Of a DNA stretch of 36,081 nt, positions 8,190 through 18,217 are shown piece after piece. This stretch comes from Puniceicoccales bacterium (GTDB lineage Bacteria > Verrucomicrobiota > Verrucomicrobiia > Opitutales > JAIRLM01). The position numbers and the translations under genes were made by a program. The notes beneath the pieces were generated by a model. The model was given only the letters and a program-made list of their open reading frames with translations, was not told the DNA's origin and made no database searches. The stretch is taken from NCBI GenBank assembly GCA_031282835.1, contig JAITCU010000001.1, positions 1 through 36,081 on the forward strand, given 5' to 3'. The stretch's first letter is position 1. The number at the start of each line of letters is the position of its first letter.

Positions 8190-8635
8190 GGGAGAACAGC
8201 TGCCTCCTTACAATGCCGTAACTTGAAGAAATTTAATTGTGCTTCAAAGTAAATTTTACCCCAGCCTTGTAAGCTTTTGGGCATGGAAAATCTATTGAAT
8301 TTTTGAGCGGCGGAATGGATATTTTTTTTGCACTCCAGTTTGCATGTTTCTGGAGAAACAATGAATTGTGTTATTATCGGTTCTTGTTGTTCGGGGAGAA
8401 GGTCGGGAAATTTAAACTTATGCGCTTTTCCGCCCCGCACCAATGAAGACATTTTTCCAACGGCTTTTGCCGCTGGCAACGGGCTGGCCCGCTCTAAAAA
8501 CGTAGGAAATTCTCGTAAAAACGAGGGTTCCCGCTTGAAATCGGGTGGCAGTCCGAGGGCTGGGAACATTTGCAGCCCCCAATCACCATTAAAAATATCT
8601 CTCGGGAATGTGTGGATAATGGTAGCATTTTTCAT
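8186..8635 (-). CDS. Cassette small gene 1, copy at 8.6 kb, with C-terminal extension overlapping murJ
   Basis: 149 residues. The first about 55 (MKNAT ... DIFNGDWGLQMFP ... PSFLREFPTF ... RASPLPAAK) match the small ORFs at 19470-19676 and 34349-34543 in sequence and in position relative to a conserved promoter. The last about 90 residues have no counterpart in the other copies. They look like host-genome sequence that happens to be open, or a gained extension. The stop overlaps the murJ start (ATGA), which permits translational coupling. A Shine-Dalgarno-like AAAGAAAG precedes the ATG. No known domain. I am fairly sure the N-terminal family is real and unsure that the extension makes a functional protein. 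Confidence 0.55.
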   Translation of the reverse strand: MKNATIIHTFPRDIFNGDWGLQMFPALGLPPDFKREPSFLREFPTFLERASPLPAAKAVGKMSSLVRGGKAHKFKFPDLLPEQQEPIITQFIVSPETCKLECKKNIHSAAQKFNRFSMPKSLQGWGKIYFEAQLNFFKLRHCKEAAVLP

Positions 8636-8669
8636 ATTGAACTTTCTTTTCTAGAATTCGAACTCTGAG

Positions 8670-8700
8670 ACCATATTGCTGGAAGACGGGCATTTGTCAA
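8670..8700 (-). promoter_or_regulatory. Cassette promoter, copy at 8.6 kb (upstream of small gene 1 and murJ)
   Basis: On the minus strand TTGACA (8700-8695), 19 bp, TATGGT (8675-8670). Spacing and flanks (CCAGCA before the -10, AATTTGCCAAAAA upstream) are the same as in the copies at 19714-19744 and 34286-34316. A near-palindrome AGAGTTCGAATTCT follows in the leader. Confidence 0.6.
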
Positions 8701-8770
8701 CTGCTTTGTAATTTCGGCGAGTTTTTGGCAAATTTTGGGTGACCCACGGCTCAAATCGCAGGAGGCGATG

Positions 8771-8829
8771 AATATGCGAATTGCAAAACTCAAATTTCCG
8801 GATTTAACATCAATATGTCGGTCGCAATA
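8771..8829 (-). pseudogene. IS982-like transposase end fragment
   Basis: On the minus strand this encodes IATDILMLNPEI and TGA, aligning without gaps to IAIGILMLNLGV and TGA at 249-288. The following gttttgcaatt(c/t)gcata is also shared, so this is the extreme right end of the same IS type as at the window start. It lies just upstream of the cassette promoter at 8.6 kb. The rest of 8830-8958 shows nothing I recognise. Confidence 0.65.
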
Positions 8830-8993
8830 AAGCTTGGAATCAAAGATGCAGCGGATTGAGGCATCGGCTGATTCGGCAAATTCAGGGAAAAGGCGGTAAT
8901 TGTAAAATACAACTAAGCACGAGCTATTAATTGGCTATTTTATGTTAAAAGTGATGACTTGACAACGAATGACATTTCCAGCACGCACACATC

Positions 8994-9659
8994 ATGTCAC
9001 TGGATAAATCTAGGCGCAATAACATTCGAAATAACAAGAAAATCAGTCTCGAATTTGTCCCAAATCGCCCGGAACGAAGTTTCTATTTTTCAGTCGGTGA
9101 TGAGATTTCATTATTTGGCAATATGGAATACGAGGAAAAATATGCATTTTGCGTATGGATCGACATATACAAGAATCAAGACGTTGAAAGAGGGCCCAAA
9201 GTGGCCCGTATAGTCGCACGAATGTTTGATGCGTTTGGGATTGCCGATATCGGTGATGACATTGTGGATATTGCGGATATGATTAGTGGCGATACGGAGC
9301 TTTGCGTAAATAGATTGGTAAATTGGGATGTTTATAAAGAAGCCGAGAATGACTGCGGGTTTTGGCGAGCATACGTATGTTATTTAGAAGAGTTGTATGT
9401 CTATCCAAAGTACCGTCGAAAAGGGATCGGAAGGTATTTGCTTTCCAAACTCCCGGAATTGTTGGAATACAGCTTTAACCTGGAAATAAGAGCCATAGTT
9501 TGCTACTTGAGCCCTCGAAATATGACATGTGAGGAGATGCCTCCGGCGGAAGAAGAAGAAATGCTCCAAATCATGCGAAAACTTTACTTATCCAATCGAT
9601 TTGTCCCGTTAGACCCTGCGCAAAGGACACTTGCCTTAATTAACGAGGATTTAGAATAA
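8994..9659 (+). CDS. GNAT-family N-acetyltransferase
   Basis: A 221-residue protein. The GNAT acetyl-CoA site is clear at residues 131-150: LEELYVYPKYRRKGIGRYLL, with the R/Q-x-x-G-x-G/A loop as RKGIG (142-146). The preceding strand (AYVCYLEEL) and the following helix and strand (LEIRAIVCYLSPRN) fit the fold. The first about 120 residues are longer than a minimal GNAT and carry an acidic, Ile/Asp-rich helix (IADIGDDIVDIADMISGD). The substrate is unknown. TTGACA at 8959-8964 ends 29 nt before the ATG and there is no Shine-Dalgarno, so the message may be leaderless, though the hexamer expected at -10 is poor (CACGCA). The gene stands alone between an IS scrap and convergent gyrB. Confidence 0.82.
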   Translation: MSLDKSRRNNIRNNKKISLEFVPNRPERSFYFSVGDEISLFGNMEYEEKYAFCVWIDIYKNQDVERGPKVARIVARMFDAFGIADIGDDIVDIADMISGDTELCVNRLVNWDVYKEAENDCGFWRAYVCYLEELYVYPKYRRKGIGRYLLSKLPELLEYSFNLEIRAIVCYLSPRNMTCEEMPPAEEEEMLQIMRKLYLSNRFVPLDPAQRTLALINEDLE

Positions 9660-9670
9660 AGGCCATCCTC

Positions 9671-9715
9671 ATACTGGCTTCAAGAAGCCGTGTTCGATCA
9701 AACTTTCGCCAGTAT
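9671..9715. repeat. Inverted repeat between convergent GNAT and gyrB genes
   Basis: ATACTGGC (9671-9678) and GCCAGTAT (9708-9715) can pair; an alternative inner stem GGCTTC/GAAGCC (9676-9689) competes. On the plus strand it is followed by A, not T, residues, so it is not a classical intrinsic terminator on that strand. Its place between two convergent stop codons suggests a 3' end or processing role. Confidence 0.35.
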
Positions 9716-9765
9716 AAAAAACTCAAGTCTTGCGGCCGCCGCCGCGCATTGCAAAGCCGTCCCGG

Positions 9766-12267
<2,502 letters not shown>

Positions 12268-12268
12268 T

Positions 12269-12297
12269 TACAATAATCAATCAGTGCGTTAGGTCAA
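12269..12297 (-). promoter_or_regulatory. Probable gyrB promoter, leaderless geometry
   Basis: Minus strand TTGACC (12297-12292), 17 bp, ATTGTA (12274-12269); TGTAAA at 19 bp is an alternative. Predicted +1 is at 12262 or 12261, the ATG itself. The -35 overlaps the last codons of the upstream gene. Confidence 0.4.
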
Positions 12298-13182
12298 GCT
12301 TTCTTGGAGCCGTCGGAGGACACTTTCTGCCCCTCGCAAGACTTTAGGCCCGTCTCCCCAGTCGCCACCATGGGGCCAGTCGAGTTGCCGCTGAAAAGTG
12401 TACTGGAGATAACCGCGTGGACCCTCCGTTGGAGTTTTTTCAAGGATAAAGTTGAGCATGCAGAGCAATCGGATGACCACCGGCGTGCGCGGGTCTCCGG
12501 GGGCATTTTCCCACATGAATCTGCCAGCCCACAGCAGAGCCACCATGATTTCAGCGGAGACTTGCCTGTTTAAAAAAAAGACCAACGGAGGATATGTCGC
12601 CAAGCCTTCGACCAGATTTCCAAGTGGATCAGGACCAAAGCCTCCGACTTGCGTGAGCACAGGTCTGCCGCTCGTAAACAGCCCCCATTGGGTTTGTGCG
12701 CTGGATTGAACGGACTTGAGTAATGCATACTGTGCGTCCACCAGAGGGTCCACATGGGTCCCCGTTGGGAGAATTTCGGGATCAACGGGATTACCCTCAT
12801 GCATCCACGTGGTATCACAAACGATCATGCCATTGGGATCTGGCTGCGTGCGGACGATCCAGCTAAAAAAGCAAAATAAGGACCAAATCTCGGCCACATT
12901 GGATCCGCACTTCCATAATGAACGTCGTAGCACATTTGGTCCCCCATGTTCTATACAGGCGACACACGCCTCGAGACCGATTAGCACGAGCAAGGTAATG
13001 TTTCTGGAGAGCACGAGTCTGTCGCACCCCGTCTCCCAAATAGCGTCTCGCAAATGGATCACATCGCTGACGACCACATATCCAATTTGGGTAACGAAAA
13101 GCTCCGGCACCCCGTTATTTTCCTCCGCGCGAAAACCCAATCCGCCAGAGGGCGAATAAAAAATCCTACCTCCCGCACTCAT
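12289..13182 (-). CDS. Hypothetical protein upstream of gyrB
   Basis: About 297 residues from ATG 13182 (MSAGGRIFYSPSGG); an in-frame GTG at 13215 would add 11 residues but lies close to a TTGACC (13219-13224 on the minus strand), so I prefer the ATG, which also has GAGAAGTGGG before it. No family recognised. It is rich in Trp and Cys, with hydrophobic helices (TLLVLIGLEACVACI, LFCFFSWIV, AEIMVALLWAGRFMW) too mixed to call as membrane spans. Parts of it align loosely with the neighbouring 495-residue protein: LRRSLWKCG ... WSLFCFF against LRKRSELTTG ... WTVLRFL, and TPTEGPRGYLQY against LPGEDVERGYRLY. That suggests paralogous helical repeats. It lies 27 nt before gyrB and 91 nt after the preceding gene, same strand. 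Confidence 0.7.
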   Translation of the reverse strand: MSAGGRIFYSPSGGLGFRAEENNGVPELFVTQIGYVVVSDVIHLRDAIWETGCDRLVLSRNITLLVLIGLEACVACIEHGGPNVLRRSLWKCGSNVAEIWSLFCFFSWIVRTQPDPNGMIVCDTTWMHEGNPVDPEILPTGTHVDPLVDAQYALLKSVQSSAQTQWGLFTSGRPVLTQVGGFGPDPLGNLVEGLATYPPLVFFLNRQVSAEIMVALLWAGRFMWENAPGDPRTPVVIRLLCMLNFILEKTPTEGPRGYLQYTFQRQLDWPHGGDWGDGPKVLRGAESVLRRLQESLT

Positions 13183-13273
13183 AAAGAAGCCCACTTCTCG
13201 ACCGGAAAGACACACCGGTCAAAACATATTTCCATTTTCACAAAAGTTTCGTCATCCCAGCACCCTTGAAATT

Positions 13274-14761
13274 TCAATTAGCCGATTGTTGCCCGTTTAC
13301 ACCTTGCCTGATGCATGTGAATATGAAAGTGAGGAACCTCAGTACAGTCCAATCTCCCTGTGACAGGCCAGTGGTCAATTCGGACCTTTTACGCAAAAGT
13401 ACATCTATAGCCGCGGGGCAATCCGTTCGCAGAATGCAACAGAGAATCTCGACAAATCCCTCCATGACTGCGGGTTGCGTGAGATCTAAAATTTTATCAC
13501 CGAACGTCACGCTTTGGCCAATTGGCGCCAAATCATTAGGTCCAAGGTTAAATCTCCATCTGATGGAGAGAAGTATTCGCCCAGCTAAGTCCCTTACTTG
13601 CAGCGGCGCCACCGATGGGGCAGCGGGCTTGGGCGCCGAAGCGGGATTCGGTGGAACGCTTGCCGCCGGCACCGCAGGAACACTCGGGGTAATGGATGGC
13701 GGATTGGCACTTGGCGGAACATCGGGACCACGAGCCGTCGGCAGAGCGGGAAGACCGAATTCGCGTAAATTTTGCTGGCGTTGTCGTCGGCCTGCGGCCA
13801 GCCCCATGAGGTAGGATTGCAACGTCTGGTACGTCCATCCTCCGTTCCAGATGCTTTCGGTAATACTGCTTACGTGTTTGGACTGCAGCTCCCCATTAGC
13901 GATTATGGGCAAATCACGCTTAAAATCATCCATGGAAACGCGACCGCCAATTTGAACGACAATGGGACAACTGTCAGTTGGCGTGATGCGAAAGTGTCCT
14001 GTGATCCTCTCCAGTAACGGCCTTTCAGCGGACGGCGGTGGTAAACCTGGCCCGGCCGCTAGGGGCCGGGCGGGGGCAAGGCGGTACAGGCGATAGCCGC
14101 GTTCGACATCTTCCCCTGGTAGTGTGTTTATGGCGAAAAAGAGCTTAGCCAGTGCCGTGCACATTGCTGCTAGAGAAGCATTTCCCGTGCCAGAGAACCC
14201 TCCTTGTTGAAAGAATTCACCCAACACGGTAAAAACCCGCCCAATGGTGGCCAATTGCGTGTGAACGCCCTGGGCCAGCCGAACGTTTGTTGGCGGTCGT
14301 TGAATAAGGCATTGATTCAATTGCTCCAAACTTGATTGACCAAAATCTCCGATTTCGTCGACGGTGACGCCCGTAGCATCTCTAGATACCTGCCAGTCGC
14401 GCGGAGTATTTGCAATTTGGACTTCATGAATGCTGTGATTTTTCACGGGGGCTCCCACGGATGGCATGTTGTGGTTCCACCCGGGGTGCATGGCGTCCAT
14501 CACCGCACACAGGGGGAGGACGGTCGCTCCCGAAATATTTTTGCAAACAGCCAGGAAGATACGGCGACAGGCATCGGGCCGGTTTAGGTAACACTCACCA
14601 ATTGTGTTAGCAATGGCCATTAGATCCGGAAGAGCTGGTACCGCCGATGAGTCAAAAGTTACCAAGGCATCTGGACAGTGAATTGCCCCCGAATATGGCC
14701 CCTTTAGCGCGCCAAAATCGCTTAGACGAACAGCAGATTGACCAGATTGAACAACACTCAT
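13274..14761 (-). CDS. Hypothetical protein with proline-rich linker
   Basis: 495 residues, no recognised family. An N-terminal helical part (about 1-345) is joined by a Pro/Ala/Ser-rich linker (about 345-392, with PSVPAVPAASVPPNP) to a C-terminal helical domain of about 100 residues. No signal peptide or clear membrane span. Segments in both halves resemble the adjacent 297-residue product. The start ATG 14761 has no Shine-Dalgarno. A TTGCAT (14795-14790) lies 28 nt upstream and a TATATA is at 14772-14777, so a leaderless or short-leader transcript is possible. It follows the ABC ATPase gene by 54 bp of T-rich sequence. Linkers of this type occur in secreted effectors and in scaffolds; no function is assigned. 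Confidence 0.7.
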   Translation of the reverse strand: MSVVQSGQSAVRLSDFGALKGPYSGAIHCPDALVTFDSSAVPALPDLMAIANTIGECYLNRPDACRRIFLAVCKNISGATVLPLCAVMDAMHPGWNHNMPSVGAPVKNHSIHEVQIANTPRDWQVSRDATGVTVDEIGDFGQSSLEQLNQCLIQRPPTNVRLAQGVHTQLATIGRVFTVLGEFFQQGGFSGTGNASLAAMCTALAKLFFAINTLPGEDVERGYRLYRLAPARPLAAGPGLPPPSAERPLLERITGHFRITPTDSCPIVVQIGGRVSMDDFKRDLPIIANGELQSKHVSSITESIWNGGWTYQTLQSYLMGLAAGRRQRQQNLREFGLPALPTARGPDVPPSANPPSITPSVPAVPAASVPPNPASAPKPAAPSVAPLQVRDLAGRILLSIRWRFNLGPNDLAPIGQSVTFGDKILDLTQPAVMEGFVEILCCILRTDCPAAIDVLLRKRSELTTGLSQGDWTVLRFLTFIFTCIRQGVNGQQSAN

Positions 14762-14815
14762 GCTGTGTGGCTATATAGGCATAGAAAAAATGCAACATTT
14801 TTTTTTTGAAAAAAA

Positions 14816-15886
14816 CTACCGAACTAAGACGAGCACGTCCTCTGGGCGGATGTTTGCGATGCTTGGAGTCGCCATAGAAATTTCCAAGTGCCTGGGATTG
14901 AGTTCAGATACTTTGAGGTTGACGCCATTGCAGGAAAAATCGTAGTGGGCTACTTCGCCAAAGTAACTAATCCCTATGAGACCTCCTTCGAAGGCATTGC
15001 GGTCGATGTATTCCCCGCGCAGCCGAATGGCTTCGGGTCTAATGGAAAGAAAAACATGATCCCCCGGATGGAGCGGGGTTGGGTCATCAGATTGAACGCC
15101 AAGAATTGTTCCAAGGGACGTGCTAACCGTCCAAAAAGAGCCGTCCTCTGCTATAACGGTACCCTCTAGAAAATTACTCTCTCCAATGAAATGTGCCACG
15201 AAACGACTCGTTGGTCGCTTATAGATGTCAATGGGCGTGCCCACCTGCTCCACACGCCCCCGAGAAAACACGGCAATCCGATCCGCGATAGAAAGTCCCT
15301 CCTTCTGATCGTGGGTAACGTAGACGGTGGTCAGTTGGTTCTCCTTGCATATGCGACGAATTTCCATGCGCATTTCGTTGCGTAGTTGGGCATCCAGGTT
15401 GGAAAGTGGTTCGTCAAGAAGCAAGTATCTGGGCCGGACCGCCAGGGCACGCGCCAGGGCCACTCGCTGCTGCTGTCCACCGGATAGTTCGTTGGGCTTG
15501 CGGTTGGCGTATTGTTCCATGCGCACGCTTTCCAAGGCGGCGATCAGGCGTTCTTCGATGAGCTGCCGGGGTAGCTTTTTTTGCCGAAGGCCAAAGGCCA
15601 CATTTTCTGCGACGGTCATGTGCGGCCACAGGGCGTAATTTTGAAAAACCATCCCAGCCTGCCGCTTGTGGGTCGGCTTCGAAGTAATATCCTTGCCCGC
15701 ATTCAGAATATGTCCCACATCGGGGGTATAAAATCCCGCCAACACCCTCAGCAGCGTTGTTTTGCCGCAGCCACTCGGTCCAAGGAGGAAAAATAGCTCA
15801 CCATGCTCAATATCCAGATTTATATCATCCAAGGCAACGACCGTCCCAAACCGCTTAGTCACGTGCTCAATTGATATTTCGGACAT
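14816..15886 (-). CDS. ABC transporter ATP-binding protein, PotA/FbpC/UgpC type
   Basis: A 356-residue importer ATPase. Walker A GPSGCGKTT (36-44), Q-loop Gln82, signature LSGGQQQR (134-141), Walker B YLLLDEP (154-160), D-loop SNLD and switch His192 are all intact. The C-terminal about 110 residues form a TOBE-like domain (SIRPEAIRLRGEY), as in the CUT1/spermidine/ferric-ion importers. AAGG lies 8 nt before the ATG. The substrate cannot be read from this subunit. No permease or binding-protein gene is adjacent: the neighbours are IS remnants upstream and unknown genes downstream. It is either an orphan that serves permeases elsewhere or what is left of a broken operon. Confidence 0.9.
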   Translation of the reverse strand: MSEISIEHVTKRFGTVVALDDINLDIEHGELFFLLGPSGCGKTTLLRVLAGFYTPDVGHILNAGKDITSKPTHKRQAGMVFQNYALWPHMTVAENVAFGLRQKKLPRQLIEERLIAALESVRMEQYANRKPNELSGGQQQRVALARALAVRPRYLLLDEPLSNLDAQLRNEMRMEIRRICKENQLTTVYVTHDQKEGLSIADRIAVFSRGRVEQVGTPIDIYKRPTSRFVAHFIGESNFLEGTVIAEDGSFWTVSTSLGTILGVQSDDPTPLHPGDHVFLSIRPEAIRLRGEYIDRNAFEGGLIGISYFGEVAHYDFSCNGVNLKVSELNPRHLEISMATPSIANIRPEDVLVLVR

Positions 15887-15988
15887 GGCTCAGACCTTAT
15901 TATTCCTCCCGCTTATCCCTCACAATCCAAATTTCCACTGATTCCCCATGCCGCCGCCGCCGCCGCTTATTGGTTGTAATGCTATTTA

Positions 15989-16114
15989 TTATGCTGGGAA
16001 TAATGCAGAATTTGGCTTCGGGATATTTAGTCCGAATTCCATTGGCGATACGCCAGCAAGCGAATGATACCCATGCGCATTGTAAAATTTCAGCGCGGTA
16101 AATGCCTGCCAGTA
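15989..16114 (-). pseudogene. IS3/IS481-like transposase C-terminal fragment
   Basis: The last 41 codons of a minus-strand frame read YWQAFTALKFYNAHGYHSL then AGVSPMEFGL, the C-terminal signature of rve-type transposases (YN--R-H--L-G-SP--F). Everything upstream of about 16115 in that frame is antisense to another IS remnant (16131-16235), so the element is truncated at a junction between two IS types. 15887-15988 holds a run of CCG repeats (about 15950-15967) and nothing else I recognise. Confidence 0.6.
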
Positions 16115-16130
16115 ATCAGGCCAGAGGACT

Positions 16131-16235
16131 TGCCCGGTCGGGGAGGATTTTTCCAGACTTCGCGTCCGATCCGCCCTCAAAGTCGTAATTACGGCAGATA
16201 CTGTGCCCATGAATCTGGATCTTTTAACTTTTCCA
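16131..16235 (+). pseudogene. IS982-like transposase 3' remnant
   Basis: Plus-strand reading PVGEDFSRLRVRSALKVV then ITADTVPMNLDL aligns with LVGEDFSRFRTWAAAKAVIG at 35981-36081 and with the window-start transposase. The end is altered: the usual NLGF plus stop is replaced by NLDLLTF with no stop at the expected place. Directly abutted by the IS3-like fragment on the left and by the tail repeat on the right. Confidence 0.65.
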
Positions 16236-16410
16236 ATGGGTTGTGGGACTTTTTTGTAAAATCTGTTTGACTTGCTTTGTGAAAATCTTAGAAACGTCCG
16301 CGAGACACGTCTTACAAATCCCGAATTCGGGAAAGTTTTTGCCGCTTCTGGCCACCCGATCGAGTGATTGAAAGCGGCATTTGATCTTTGACAGAAATAT
16401 TAATGCGATG
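16236..16410 (+). repeat. IS-associated tail repeat, copy 2
   Basis: Uninterrupted copy. Shared blocks in order: CCAATGGGTTGTGGGAC, GTAAAATCTGTTTGACTTG, cgtcttacaaat with the 12-bp palindrome CCCGAATTCGGG, a GCCGCTT/AAGCGGC stem (16341-16347/16372-16378), and TTTGATCTTTGACAG at the end. The sequence then stops matching just before tRNA-Asn. Confidence 0.7.
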
Positions 16411-16433
16411 CACAGATTGCCGCCCCATTTGAG

Positions 16434-16508
16434 TGGCTGCTCGGGCTGGGCTCGAACCAGCGACCAATCGGTTAACAGCCGACCGCTCTACCACTGAGCT
16501 ACCGAGCA
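16434..16508 (-). tRNA. tRNA-Asn(GTT)
   Basis: Complete 75-nt cloverleaf on the minus strand with encoded CCA. The acceptor TGCTCGG pairs perfectly with CCGAGCA, discriminator G. The D-arm is AGCTCAGTGGTAGAGC, the anticodon loop CTGTTAA (GTT), and the T-arm GCTGGTTCGAGCCCAGC. Its promoter is at 16520-16548. Confidence 0.96.
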
Positions 16509-16519
16509 TCGAAGGCCGA

Positions 16520-16571
16520 ATCAGAGAAAACGGAGTCAAACTTGTCAACGTATTTTGCCTTGGATTATGGT
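16520..16571. promoter_or_regulatory. Divergent promoters with overlapping -35 hexamers (tRNA-Asn and MlaF-like gene)
   Basis: Minus strand: TTGACA (16548-16543), 17 bp, TCTGAT (16525-16520), giving a start about 16513, just before the tRNA. Plus strand: TTGTCA (16542-16547), 18 bp, TATGGT (16566-16571), giving a start at about 16578, the ATG of the ABC ATPase gene. The two -35 elements share five of six bases in cTTGTCAAcg. Confidence 0.55.
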
Positions 16572-16578
16572 TGTGGCG

Positions 16579-17337
16579 ATGGAAAAAAACGAATCGCCAG
16601 CCGCGGCAACGGTGCGAATAAACGGGCTCACCCTCCGCCACGATGGACGGACGCTCATCGAAGGAATCAATTTGTCCATCGGAAAAGGCGAAATTTTTGC
16701 CGTCATTGGCTCCAGCGGTTGCGGAAAAAGTACGTTCCTGCGCCATCTCATGGGACTAGAACCCGCGGATCCGGGGGCTATCACGTTGAATGGCTACGAC
16801 ATCAATAGCTTTGACGAAGCCGAACGGAGACACGCCCGGAAACAGTTTGGTGTCCTTTTTCAAGGTGGCGCCCTTTGGACGACCATGAACTTAGGAGAAA
16901 ATGTGGCGTTGCCCCTGGAAAATTCCTCAAATTTTACCGTCGAAGAGCGGTTAAATATCGCCGCGCTCAAACTTAGCATGGTTGGCCTGGCGGGTTTTGA
17001 ATCGTTTTTTCCCCACGAGTTGTCCGGGGGAATGATCAAGCGGGCCGGGATCGCCCGGGCAATGGTGCGAAACCCAGCCATCCTTTTCTTTGATGAACCA
17101 TCGGCCGGACTGGATCCCGTCACGTCTCGAAAATTGGATGAGCTCATTCTCCACATCCGCAACAACCAGGGCGTCACATTCGTTCTCGTCACCCACGAAC
17201 TGGCCAGCATTTTCGCAGTTGCCGACCGTGTTGCATTTTTTGACCCGGACAGCCGCTCCGTTTTGGATATCGGGAATCCTCGCGTTTTAGCCCAAAAATC
17301 CCCCCACGAAAAGGTGCGCCACTTTTTTAGCCAGTAA
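16579..17337 (+). CDS. MlaF-like ABC ATPase of an MCE lipid-transport system
   Basis: 252 residues from ATG 16579 (MEKNESPAA); earlier in-frame starts at 16555 (TTG) and 16567 (ATG) are inside the predicted promoter. Walker A GSSGCGKS (44-51), LSGGMIKRAGIARAM (148-162) and Walker B ILFFDEP (168-174), with the LFQGGALW ... NVALPL block that in this family reads LFQ-GAL--S--V-ENV--PL, place it with MlaF/Ttg2A ATPases rather than nutrient importers. It would energise phospholipid or other lipid transfer between the membranes together with an MlaE permease and an MCE protein. The MCE gene follows 40 nt downstream. No MlaE gene is next to it: the upstream neighbour is tRNA-Asn. Confidence 0.88.
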   Translation: MEKNESPAAATVRINGLTLRHDGRTLIEGINLSIGKGEIFAVIGSSGCGKSTFLRHLMGLEPADPGAITLNGYDINSFDEAERRHARKQFGVLFQGGALWTTMNLGENVALPLENSSNFTVEERLNIAALKLSMVGLAGFESFFPHELSGGMIKRAGIARAMVRNPAILFFDEPSAGLDPVTSRKLDELILHIRNNQGVTFVLVTHELASIFAVADRVAFFDPDSRSVLDIGNPRVLAQKSPHEKVRHFFSQ

Positions 17338-17377
17338 TGAGTTGCAAAAGATCCCATCGCTGTTAAGTTGGGTTGTG

Positions 17378-18217
17378 ATGCGTAAGCTACCATCATCCAC
17401 AACCGTTGGATTGTTCATCCTGGGTAGTGTGATGGTATTTGTCGTCGCAATTTTGCTCTTTTCTTCGGGGTTCCATTGGAGCCGGAGACATTCCTTTGTC
17501 CTCGATTTTAGCGAATCCATAAACGGGCTGGATGTCGGAGCGCCAGTAAAAATGCTCGGTGTTCAAGTAGGCCAGGTGCGAAGCGTGTCCCTTCGGTTTG
17601 ACCCCGCCAAAAAGAAAATTAGCGTACCTGTTACCATAACACTGGATGATACCTACTTTACCATTTCAAAAGGCGACCATGGGACGCAATCACTGAGCTG
17701 GCCGGAAGGTTCTCATCCAGAATCACAGATGCTGTGCGGATTGGTTGGTTCGCTGCAAACCGATAGCTTTGTAACCGGCAAGCTCTTTGTCGAGCTCAGC
17801 TACGAACCTCTCGGTGCCCAATATCCAGTATCCGTTGGTGGCGGAAAAATTCGCGAAATTCCCACCCGGGCAAGCAATTTGCAAAACCTCAGCGGTCAGG
17901 TGATGACCATTGTGGAGGGTCTCAGTAGCATCGATTATGCATCCATCGGCACATCAGTACAAGAAATTTTCACCCAACTGTCGCAAATCCCCTTCGCATC
18001 AACGGGGAAAAACCTGGGGCAGATATTTCAAGAATTTGCCGAATCCGCTCGCCACTTGCGGCTTTTACTTGGCGATGGGTCCTCCATGCGCATTGACCTA
18101 GACCGATGTTTGCGCAACATGGGCTCCGCGGCAGCAGTGATCCAGCTCTTTTTCGAATACCTGGAGCGCAATCCGGACGCGCTGCTGCGCGGGAAGTACG
18201 TGGGGGACCATCTGTGA
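17378..18217 (+). CDS. MCE/MlaD-family protein
   Basis: 279 residues from ATG 17378; a TTG at 17342 would add 12. A single N-terminal membrane helix (about 9-31, TVGLFILGSVMVFVVAILLF) is followed by an MCE domain (about 37-150) with FSESINGLDVGAPVKMLGV and VGQV, the standard MlaD-type strand pattern. A longer helical tail follows (160-279, IGTSVQEIFTQLSQ), as in proteins that form tunnels or needles in the periplasm. It is a periplasm-facing, inner-membrane-anchored lipid-binding subunit. The stop overlaps the next gene as GTGA, so translation of the lipoprotein is likely coupled. Somewhat longer than E. coli MlaD. Confidence 0.87.
   Translation: MRKLPSSTTVGLFILGSVMVFVVAILLFSSGFHWSRRHSFVLDFSESINGLDVGAPVKMLGVQVGQVRSVSLRFDPAKKKISVPVTITLDDTYFTISKGDHGTQSLSWPEGSHPESQMLCGLVGSLQTDSFVTGKLFVELSYEPLGAQYPVSVGGGKIREIPTRASNLQNLSGQVMTIVEGLSSIDYASIGTSVQEIFTQLSQIPFASTGKNLGQIFQEFAESARHLRLLLGDGSSMRIDLDRCLRNMGSAAAVIQLFFEYLERNPDALLRGKYVGDHL

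Noticed and set aside
9671..9720. Hairpin as an intrinsic terminator of the GNAT or gyrB gene
   Set aside because: The stem is followed by A residues on the plus strand and by no T run on the minus strand, so only an inverted repeat is reported.
16381..16410. TGATCTTTGACAG as an rRNA-leader antitermination box
   Set aside because: It resembles leader boxes before 16S genes, but no rRNA is present and it always occurs within the IS-associated tail repeat.
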